From Vibrio halioticoli NBRC 102217 (GTDB lineage Bacteria; Pseudomonadota; Gammaproteobacteria; Enterobacterales; Vibrionaceae): 42,376 nucleotides of DNA. This document shows, in pieces, positions 1-12,000 of this stretch; the first letter of the stretch is position 1, and the number at the start of each line of letters is the position of its first letter. Location of the stretch: contig NZ_BAUJ01000007.1 of assembly GCF_000496695.1 (NCBI RefSeq), positions 1 through 42,376 on the forward strand, written 5' to 3'. The notes beneath the pieces were generated by a model. That model was not told the DNA's origin. It searched no databases and saw only the letters and a program-made list of their open reading frames with translations. Position numbers and translations under genes: made by a program.

Positions 1-1
1 A

Positions 2-3000
2 ACTGATGTGGATCACAATGCTGTATTAACTTATACGCCAGATAACTTGCAAGGCACATATGGCACATTTGTTTTAAATCCAAGCTCAGGCGAATGGAAT
101 TACCAACTAGATAACAAAGCTCATCAAGCGCTTGCGGAAGGTGAATCTCACGTTGAAACCATGTTGGTCACGGTGACTGATGATCACGGTGCTACCACTA
201 CTCAACAAGTGCGCGTGACAGTTGAAGGTACCAATGATGTGCCTGTTCTTCATGCTGATACTCACACAGGTAGTGTGGAAGAAGACGGCACGTTATCTAC
301 AAATGGACAAGTAATTGCGACAGATGTAGACAATCATGCGAAATTAACCTTTAGCGCAAATGAGCTGCATGGTACCTATGGTGAGTTTACTCTTGATGCA
401 GATTCAGGCGAATGGACGTATAAGTTAGCCAATGACCAACATCAAGACCTCTCCGAAGGTGAAACACATAAAGAGTTGATGTCGGTAACGGTGACAGACG
501 ACAAAGGTGCCAAGGTTGTTGAAACAGTTGAAGTTGTAGTAACGGGTACCAACGATCTGCCCGTACTTACTTTTACAGACCAAGCTAGTGATCACACTCA
601 AGGTACGCTGTCATTTACCGACGTAGATACATTAGATACGCACAGTTATGCGGTTAGCGGAGGTACTGGCTCTGGTGATACACAAACTATTGTCGGCCAA
701 TTTGGCGATCTTGTATTAGATACAAAAACGGGTGAATACACATACACCCAACACCAATCTGTTGCTGGAATGAGCATCGATGCAAACGGTGTTTATCATG
801 GTAAAGAATTCTTTGAGGTTAGCGTTGCTGATAACCATGGTGGCACGTCAACAAAATACCTCACATTTGAACCAAGTGTTGTTGTTAATGCGCCAAGCAC
901 AGACGGTCAACCGCCGGTATTGACTCCAGAGCTTACTCAAGCTCCTGAGTTACTAGATCAACAACCTGTGATTGCGCCAATCGTTCCACCGACCAATCAA
1001 TTGAATCCGCTTACTATAGATCCGTCAAGTGACACCGGTGCTAGTCAAACGGATGGTATTACAAGTGTAGTAACTCCTAGCGTGACAGGTCATACCGATA
1101 TCCCATTCTCAGTGGTCACTTTGACTGATGAAAATGGCAACGTGGTAGCACTTACTACTTCAAATGAACATGGTGATTTTACTGTCGCATTAGCTCAACT
1201 GTCCGGTAGTGTTAGTGGTGATGTACATCAGATTTCTGGTACAGCGGTTGCGCCATCAGCCACAGTTTCTGTATCGACGCCAACGCCATTACAATTGACG
1301 ATTGATACCGACATCAATCAACCAACAGTTGATATTACGGATGGAAAGACTCAGACAGCATTACATCCAAATCATATTATCTCAGGTACAGAGCTAAGCC
1401 ATGTAGATATCTCTGGGGTCATTGATCACCAAGGGGTTGAAACTGATTTAACTGGGTTAACGGTAACGGATACCCAAGGAAATGTGGCTCCTTTAGATCC
1501 AAGTCAAGCGACAGTTGATCCTGCAACGGGTGTGTTTACACTTAATAATGTTGACCTATCTAAATTTGGACTTGTTGACGGCACTCTTACAGTTCATGCC
1601 ATCGCTACCGATCTAGCAGGAAATACGAAAGAAGGTACATTCACTGCAACGTTAGACACACAACCGGGCACTATTGCCATTGACGGAACGTTAGGCGGTG
1701 ACAATGTCATCAATGCCGTTGAAACTCAGTCACCATTAACCGTGTCGGGTACCACAACTGGTATCGAAGAAGGACAAGTGGTGGCCATTAAGTTTAATGG
1801 TCAATCATATAGCGCTATTGTTGGTAAGGATGGCACGTGGAGCACTGATATACCTGTATCGGATCTGGGTAAATTAACCGATGGTACGACGCCAATCATT
1901 ACCGCTTCAGTGGATGATAAAGCGGGCAACGTTGCAACACCTGCCACACATGATATGCAGGTGGATACGCATATCGACACAACCACAGTGGCACTTAATG
2001 ATGGTGGAGTAGGTGCAAACTTTGATGGTGTTATTAACGCTGCGGAGCAAACTCACGCGGTCATTACTGGCACCATAGATCCAACGGCGAAATTAACACT
2101 GCTAACGATCAGTGACGGAACAGACACTATCCCAGTACCATTGGCTTCGGTATTAGTCAGCCAAGATGGACATTTTACAGCGACAGGTGTGGATGTCTCT
2201 TCATTGTCTGATGGCCAACTAACGGTTACTGCAACCGCAGTCGACCCAGCAGGAAATGAGTCGTCGAATACAGGCAGTGCATTAATGGATACTGCGCCGC
2301 CAAATGCTCCGCAGTTAACGCCAATTCCAGTGGGTCATGATAAAACGCCACCTCTTTCAGGCACTGGTGAGCCGGGCAGTACCGTCACTTTCTTTGATGG
2401 TCACGGCAATACTATTGGTAGCACTGTTGTGGGTAAGACCGGCTCGTTTACCTACACGCCGAGCACAGATTTACCCGATGGCGGTACGATAAGCGCAACG
2501 TTAACCGATATTCATGGTAATACGTCAGCGTCAACGACGATTCAAACCAATATCGATACACATATTGCGCCAACCACAGCCGATATTACTGATGGCACAG
2601 TGGGTAGCACGCAGCACCCGAACCATCAAATCAGCGCTGACGAACTGCACTCTGTACTTATTACGGGCAGCATTGATCGCACCGATGGCACTGAAAAACT
2701 AACCACATTGACTGTAACAGACAGTGCTGGAACTCAGGTCAATCTCGATATTAAGTTGGCTACTTTCGATTCAAGTACCGGCAAGTTCAGCATCAAAGGC
2801 CTTGATCTTAGTGGAAGTCATTTTGTATCAGGGGCATTAACTGTAGAGGCCACTGCTCAAGATAGCGCAGGTAATATTAGTATCGGTCATGGCACGGCAA
2901 CTTTAGATATTGCGCCTGGTGAATTATTCTTTGATAACGTATTGTCGGGTGACAATATCGTCAATGCGAAAGAAAGCCAGTCACCATTGACGATTTCAGG

Positions 3001-6000
3001 TACCACGACTGACATTGAAGCGGGCCAAATTGTCGATGTAACGATTGCAGGTACGACTTATCATGCCACTGTCGATGCATCAGGTCACTGGGCTGCGGTC
3101 ATGCCACAAACTGACGTGGCAAAATTGCCTGATGGCGATGTAATCATGCAGGCGACCGTACAAGATTTAGCGGGTAACAGCACTCAGGTTATTTCACATC
3201 AATTGTCTGTTGATACTCATGTTAAACCACCAGAATCAATTACATTTGAAAGTACTGGCCAAGATAATCTTTATAACATTGATGAACTTGGCTCTGATCA
3301 GACGGTTACCGCGACGATTGAGTTGCCTGATGATGTGAAATCCGGTGATATATTAACCATTAATGGTGTGGCTCAGACGTTAACCGATCAAGATATTGCG
3401 CATAATTATGTCAATACTGAGGTTTCTCCAAACACCAAAGTGACGGCATCAATAACCGATCAAGCTGGGAATACGTCCCAAGATATCTCAAATACGGCAG
3501 CAGGCGAAGATTTAACACCACCATTAACGCCAGTATTATCTCCGATCCCTAATGCCGATCATAACAACGATAATACGCCACCAATCACAGGGATTACCGA
3601 ACCGGGCGCTGTGGTTGAAATCTTCATTGATAACATTTCAGTAGGTACCGTTACCGCAAATCAGGCGGGCTCGTTTAGCTATACACCGCCGATTCTGCCA
3701 GATGGCCCGCACAGTTTTACCGCAAAAGCGACAGACCATGCTGGTAATCCGTCAACATTAAGTGCGGCAGTACAAACAACGATAGATACAACGCCTCCAG
3801 CGCAGTTAGATCTTAGTCTGGTGAAAGATACCGGGATATCTCATACGGATTTGATCACACAAACAGGCTCATTACACATAGGGAACCAAGAAGCAGGCTC
3901 TCATGTCTTGTATTCAATAGATCACGGCACCACTTGGAGCAACAGCTTTACCCCTGTAGAAGGCGGTAATACGGTGACCGTAAAACAAGTTGATCAAGCA
4001 GGAAACGAATCACCGACAACGAGCCTAACTTTCACTTTAGACACCAAAGTGGCGGCTCCTCAGGTCAAACTGAAACTAGACAGTGGTTCAAGTGCTATCG
4101 ATCACATCACTAATAACGCTGAATTAGAAGTTTCAGACGTTGAACCTGGGGCTCATGTTGAGTATTCCATCGATGGTGGTCAGCATTGGTTGGACAGTAT
4201 TGGCCATCAAATTGATGGTGATTATACAGTCTTAGTACGTCAAACCGATGTGGCAGGGAATGTGTCTGGTAGTACAACAATCAGTTATACCTTAGATACT
4301 CAAACCCATGTGGATGTGGCGATTGCCGATATTTCAACCGGTGCTGTGCATGGAAATCATTTTTTAAATGACTATGAAATTGTACATAACGAGAATGAAA
4401 TCACGGGACATATCGAACTTTCAGGGGAGCTAACCAAACTGGTCATTTCCGATGGTAATCATCATCAAGTTACTGTGGATCTGAGTAAGGTTAACCTGCA
4501 CAACGATGGTAGCTTTGATATTTCACACACAGATTTATCCAGCCTTGATGACGGCACATTAACGGTTATGGCAACCTCGAAAGATACGGCCGGTAATACT
4601 GATACCCAAAGCTCAACAATCTTCAAAGATACGATCAATGAAGCGACAGATATTACGGGTTCAGTTAAAGAAGAATCGAAGACAACTATATCTGGTCATG
4701 TCAACATGGAACCAGACGCTCACGGTAGCTCTAGTTACGCTTCTGGTAGTAGTTCATTGTCAGGAGATATTGACGGCACTTACGGCACTTTGCATCTCAA
4801 TAAAGACGGTACCTACACCTATGATTTACACAACGCAAACCCTAAGGTTCAAGCGTTAGGTGAAGGTGCAACACTGCAAGATATCGTTACTTACAAAACC
4901 ACTGATCCTGCAGGAAATGAAAAAGAATCGCACTTAACTGTAACCATTACTGGCACCAATGATCAGGCAGTCATTGCGGGTGTTGATAGTGGTGATGTAG
5001 TTGAAGATAAAGTATCAACAACTGATCATTCACTTCTGAAAACAGATGGTCAACTTACCATCGATGATATTGATACCAATACACTTACCGCTGGTGGTGA
5101 AGAGCAGTTCGTATCCAAAGTCACGCCAGCTGCAAATGCGCATAACTTAGGCAGCTTGAGCATTGATAAAGACGGTCACTGGCATTATCAAGTGCGCAAT
5201 GACAATCAACATGTTCAAGCTCTGCAAGAGCAAGATACGCATGTGGATCAGTTTGTCGTGCACTCTATTGATGGCACAGCTCATACAATATCGGTCACTA
5301 TTACAGGTACTAAAGATGCCCCAACCATAGAGGTGAAAGCAGGCGCTGATCATGGTGCTGTGGTAGAGCAAGGCTCCACTAGCAGTGGACACGCTATTGC
5401 AGGGCAACAAACGGCCACAGGTCACTTAGTGGCTCATGACGTAGATACTGCGGATACTCAAGCGTGGACTATTGTGGGTTCGTCCGATGGTAGCTATGGA
5501 CATATTAGTGTGGATGCCAATGGCGAATGGACTTATACACTAGATAACGCTCGCGCCGCCACTCAAGGCCTAACGCAAGATCAACACGTGACGGAAAGTT
5601 TTACCGTCAGAGTCACGGATAGCACAGGTTTAACCGCTGATCAGAAAGTGGTAATCAATGTTACTGGTAGTAATGACCAAGCCCAAATAGGGGGCACTGA
5701 TGCAAGATCTGTGAAAGAAGATAGCAATGCAGGCGGTAGCAAACATCAATTACATACCGATGGTCAATTAACCATCTCAGATGTAGATAGTGGTGAGGCT
5801 CATTTCCAAGCCAGTACTATGGTTGCAGGGCAGGATGGGCATCTTGGCAGCTTAAGTATTGATGAAACAGGTCACTGGGATTATGTAGTAGATAATTCGT
5901 TACTAGCAGTTCAACAGTTAAAAGAGTCAGACCATATCGATGATGTGTTTACGGTTTTAGGTGCTGATGGCACAGAACACATCATCACAGTAACGATTAA

Positions 6001-9000
6001 TGGTACCAATGATTTACCTGAGATAGCCAAAGGAACGGGTGATAGTGGCGCTGTCACTGAAGCAGGTTCTCATGCAGATAGTCATCACAATAAGGTTGTT
6101 GATGACGGTCAGAGTTCGACTAGCGGTACTCTCTCAGCCACCGACCGTGATGCAGGTGATCCTGCTCACTGGCAAGTAGCACACCCTGATGGCACCTATG
6201 GTCATTTATCCCTAAATGCTCAAACAGGGCACTGGGTTTATACGCTAGATAATGCTAAAGCAGACGGTTTACATGCCAAAGAAACAGTAACAGAGACTTT
6301 TGCTATTACAGATACAGATTCCTCAAATAGCCCTGTATCTACGGAAATAGTCATTACTATCACAGGTAGTAATGATGTTCCTGTGATCACTGGAAGTCAT
6401 GCCGGAGCGGTAACCGAAGCTGGGGGAACATTAAATTCTCTTGCTGGAGTGGTAACTATTGATGGCACACTAACCGCTACTGACCCAGATAATAACGACG
6501 GAACATTAGCTTGGTCTGTGCAGGGGGCAACCTCTGGCACAACTGTAAAAGAAGGCACTTATGGCTCAATTAGTATTGATCAGCATGGGCATTGGGTTTA
6601 TACGATTGATGATAGTAAAGATGCGACTCAAGCGCTAACCGGTAAGCAGAGCCCGATAGAACACTTCACTTTCTTAGTGACGGATTCCTCAGGCCAATCG
6701 ATTAAACAAGATGTAGACATTACCGTGCACGGTAGTAACGATAACCCCGTGTTATCGGCATATACTCCAACAACGTTTGCTGAAGATTCATCGCCTGTCC
6801 ATAGGCATAACCATATTCAGACAGTTACCTTACCTAAAGTGACTGATGTGGATGATTCAACCTTTACCTATAGCATTGATTCACACCATAATCACCAATG
6901 GATTACGATAGACCGCCATACAGGGGTAATTTCGGTTCACACTGATGCAAAAGATTTACAGCACTTGTCGGTGGGCGCCACACATACTGAAGATGTTGTA
7001 GTGACAGTAACAGATGCTCAAGGTGGTACCACCCAGCAAACCCTGCACCTCACAATTGCGGGTACTAATGATGCGCCTAAAATCACTTCAGCGAAAATCA
7101 CATCAAATTATGATGAACACGGAACAAAATCTACTTCTGGCGTTGGAGCTAATGCATTGGCTCGGGTGGATGTTATTGAAGATCACACTGTTAGCGGCAT
7201 TGTTCAGTTTTCTGATGTGGATGACAAACTAGATCCAAACCATCCAACCGGCGATATACACCAATTTTATTTGGTTGACGATAAAGGTCACCAAATCAAT
7301 GAGCCAGGATTTATCTTAGATAAGAATACTGGTGCCTTCTTATTTAATACGAACATTGCTAAATATCAACATTTGCAAATTGGAGAGACAGAACGGGTTA
7401 ATTTTAATGTAGAGGTTGTTGATAACCATGGTTTAACTAGTACAAAAACACTTCATTTTATCGTTCATGGCCGAAATGATGCGCCGCAAGTTGTGTTGTT
7501 ACACCCATTACAGGTGTTAGAAGATGCGACATTGAAGTTCTCTGTTGATGATCTTGTCGGTGACAAGAATCAGTATATTGTCGATCCTGAAGGTGATGCG
7601 ATGGCAATTTCTGATGTGAAGGTGGTCAACGGTTCGGATGGTCAAGTTCACGGTTCAATTGTTGATCTAGGGATGGGGAATTATCAATTTAAGCCAGATG
7701 CCAATTACCATGGTGAGGTGCATCTTCAGTATAAAGTTGACGATGGCCGCGGAAATACCATGGTCAAAAATGGCATCATCATAGTAACACCACAAAATGA
7801 CTCCCCAACAGAAAGTGCAACACAGTTAGCTCATGTCGCAGAAGATTCGGGTGCTATTACCTTTACCTCACAGGATTTGCTCAAACACATCCATGATATC
7901 GATAACGTTGGCTCTTCTAACGCTGGTATTGAGTTGGTAGCGGGTTCGGTTGCGTTGCAGCATGGAGAAGGAACACTTGTTCATAATAGTGATGGTACTT
8001 GGACCTTTACTCCAGATGCTGATTGGAACAGTCATAAAGGTGGCGGTGATGCAGAGTTTTCTTTCAAATATATCGAAACGGGTTCGGCTTTTGGTCAAGC
8101 ATCGGGAGTACCAGTAGAATATTCTGGTAGTGCTGCAATCAAAATTGACCCAGTCCAAGACCCTGCGACTATACATGTCCCTTTACCTGCAAGTGTTATC
8201 ACCGCTGGAGGGGCGGATATTACTGGAAAGCTAACGGTAACTGATCCAGATCTTAATGAGGATCATTTTAAGGCAGAAAGTAGTATTCAAGGCGCACATG
8301 GTTTCGCCAAAATTAACACTCAAGGGGAATGGCAATACCAATTAGCTACGCAAGATCCTGCTGTGCAAGCTTTAGGTGAAGGTGAAACAATAACCGATAC
8401 GATAAAAGTTCATTCAATGGATGGTACTGAAGCTAGTTTAGTTATTGAGATTCATGGAACCAACGATAAACCAAAAATAGCTCTAGCTCGTCAAATTACG
8501 GCAACTGAAGCAAATGCTAATGATGATTTTACTACTGACCCTAAGCTGGTTACGGGGCATTTTGCAGCTACAGATCCAGATGCTCACGACACGGTGACGT
8601 TTACGTTAATTGGTCATAGCAATCCTGCTGGTACTCATTTTCATGGTAATACTGTACCAGGATTAACTCTCAATTCAGACGGAAGTTACCGTTTTGATAG
8701 AACAGATCCAGCGTACGATTATCTTCAAGAAGGCGAAACACTTTCTTTTGATATCACCATACAAGCATCTGATAACCATGGTGGTATTGATACTCGAGTA
8801 GTGCCTGTTGTGATTATTGGTACCAATGATGCGCCGACAATAAGTCAGCCAATAGCAAGCTTAGGTACATTAGATTCTACGACTAATTTCTTAAAATTCG
8901 AAGAATCAACTCTGCTTGGGTCAGCTACTGATGTTGATGGCGATTTGTTGAGTATCTTCAAAGTAGGCACATCCCAGAATGCTGATGTACAAGTGTTGGA

Positions 9001-12000
9001 CTCTACACTTGGACGCATTGATGAAGATGGTGCTGGTGGATATATCTATCATCCCACAGCGAATGCACGTGGCAAAGATGTCACTATTTCGTATAAAGTG
9101 ACAGATGGTCGAGAAGTTGTCATAGGTACAACGGTTATTCATGTGGATCCTCTTCCGCCGAGTACTGGCCAGTCAGGAACCGGTTCATCAACTACTACAG
9201 GTAATACCCAGACGAATGGGAATGTTCCTCCACCGGTTGTTACTGATACAGATATAATCTCTGGTGACTTAACTGGGGATGTTGGTGAAGATGGCGGTGC
9301 AAGCTATAAAGATGCATCAGGGCATGTTCATCAAATAGACGCTGATGGACATGTTACCGCTAAATCACCCACTGAAGGTCATAGCCATGGCGTATTTGGT
9401 GCGAATCACACTCCAGGTAAATATGGGTACTTAAGTGTGACTCCTGAAGGTAAGTGGACGTACCACCTTTATTCACATACCGGATTAACGGATCCTGTGA
9501 ATCAGTTAAGTGAAGGGGAGACGTTAAAGGATTCGATCAGTATCGAAAGTGCTCACTCAGGCCATCAAGATATTACGATTACTATTCACGGTACTAACGA
9601 TGCACCAATTATCATGGGTGTAGAGAATGTGCAGGTGTTTAAACAAGGTGGTAACGGCCATGCTTTAACTCAACCCAAAGCGATTATTGAAGTTGATAAA
9701 ATGCACCTTGAGGGTGATTTAAAAGCTCAAGACCCTGATAGTCAAGATCATGTTATTTACGCTGTTGATCCTTCAAATAAAGTTCAAGGTTTTACTATTG
9801 ATCAGCATGGGCATTATCGCTATACACCAAGCCATGGCGATCCTGTATTGCAAGGTTTAAAACCGGGTGATACTCGGGACGTTACAGCACAAGTGCTGGT
9901 TTCTGACGGACATGGCGGCCATGTAACCGTACCTATTGTGATGACTGTTCATGGGCAAAATACAGCTCCTACCGCAGATAAGGATGTGGATTTAGGTCAT
10001 AGTGATGAAGACCTAACGGTTCAAATAGATGGTACGTCTATCGGTTCTGGGCAACTGGTAGCTCATGCTGGTACAGTCGATTTGGTGGCACTTGCGCATG
10101 CTAAAGACATTGATAATGATGACTTACACGTAGTGAATATAAAAGTTGATGGCGGACATGGTACTTTTACCGACAAAGGTAATGGAGTTTATGAGTTTGT
10201 GCCTGAAGCTAATTATCATGGGAGTGTCGGTTTTACTTATGAGATTACCGATGGTCTAGAGTCAGTCCAAGTGCATGCGACGTTAAAAGTTGATTCGATT
10301 AACGATAAACCGATAGCACATGATTTTACGCTTAAAACAACCGATGAAGACCGGGCTATCCATTTTACTACTCGCGATATTATTGGCCAAGGAAGCGCAA
10401 GAAATCATGGACATGTAGATGATCCTGATTTTGCAACGGATTCCAATGAGAGGATTGAATTAACAGATGTTTCTCTTGTTGACAAATCTCAGGGAACATT
10501 GGTTGCTGATGGCAAGGGTGGCTATACATTTACTCCAGCAAAAGATGTGAATGGTGATATACGTCTGCAGTACAAAGTGCATGACCATTTAGGTTCTCAC
10601 CGTGGTGTTCAGGGCGGTCAACAATCTGACACAGGTACAGCTACAATTCATGTCAATCCAATTAATGATAAGCCGGTTATTACTGACTCAATCCATGGTT
10701 CCTCAACCGAGGATAAGGCACAAACATATGTGGCAGAGGGTAAGCTTGATATCACTGATGCTGATAGTGGAGAGGGTAGTTTTGTCGCAAATAGTCATAT
10801 GACTCCGCACAGTGGTGGTAACTATGGTTATTTGGAACTAGACAAACAAGGTCATTGGAAATACCACTTGATGAAAAACTTTGATTCTCACATTCAAGGT
10901 TTAGCAGCAGGTGAAAGGCTTGAAGAGCACTTTATATTACATACTGATGATGGTGCAGGTACTACGCATGAGTTAGTGGTAGAGATTATTGGTACTAACG
11001 ATGGTGCAACTATTTCTGGTACTCATGCTAGTACAATGCAAACGGAAGTTACTCAAAGTGTGACCGAACAACTCGGTAGTTCGGTCAGCGCTACGGCGGT
11101 GCAGAACGAGATTACTACTACAGGGAAATTAACTGTACACGATGTTGATCATGGCGAAGCATTCTTTAAAGCTCAAACATTACAACCAACAAACTCTGGG
11201 CACCATTATGGCACCCTGACTATTCAGCAGTCAGGTGCATGGACCTATGTGGTTGATAATAATAATCGAGACGTTCAAGCACTTCATGAAGGTGAACAGA
11301 TACAAGAGCACTTTACTGTGACCTCTCTCGACGGCACTGCGACACAGGATATTACGGTTACACTAGTTGGTAAAAATAATGCCCCTGTCATTGCGCACGT
11401 GGCCAGTCAACCGGCCACAGAAGCCGGAGCAACGCTCACAGGTCAGCTACACAGTAGTGATATCGACAATGATCATGCAACTGTGACTTACAGCCTGCTG
11501 CAGGGTGAAAATGTTCCTGATGGGTTTGTATTGCAGCCAAATGGTCACTATACCTTTGACCCAACAAATAAAGCTTATAATGCGTTATCAGCAGGAGAAA
11601 CAACAACGGTCGTCGCACATGTAGTGGCAACAGATTCACACAATGGTGTGAGTGAAGCTAAAGAGATTGAATTTGTCATTACAGGTACCAATGATGCCGC
11701 AACCATCACTGGTAAAAGTACTGTTCATGTACAAGATTCTAATAATATTAGTACTCATACGTTATCGACAAAACAACAATTAGATGTGACAGATGTTGAC
11801 CACGGTGAAGAGCATTTCCAAGCAGAGAACTCCATACTTCCAGACAGTAGTTCTCCTTCACATAAAGGCTTATCTACTAGTGCTTACGGTCATTTGTCCA
11901 TTACTGACAATGGTCAGTGGCAATATCATGTTGATCATCCAGATAGAGTAAAAACCATTCCAAAAGGTCAACATGTGACAGAAACATTTACGGTCCATTC

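Larger units (their letters stand above)
1030..4640 (+). repeat. Bacterial Ig-like repeat block of the giant protein
   Basis: About 1200 residues of roughly 80-110-residue beta-sandwich repeats. They are recognised by recurring ends of the type D-x-AGN followed by a short strand and D-T, and by recurrent starts such as ITDG or SGTTT. Two adjacent units (about 3800-4290) share a distinct form with a Y-S-I-D-x-G-x-x-W core. These domains probably form an extended stalk between VCBS blocks; the role is inferred. Confidence 0.8.

Noticed and set aside
8..10. GTG at base 8 as the start of the giant gene
   Set aside because: The frame is open back to base 2 and codes for the conserved D-V-D of a VCBS repeat, so the gene begins outside the window.
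5147..8176. Minus-strand open frames of about 90-100 codons (5147-5425, 7868-8176) inside the giant gene
   Set aside because: Shadow frames: no family resemblance, Cys/Ile/Ser-rich composition, fully inside a well-supported repeat protein.
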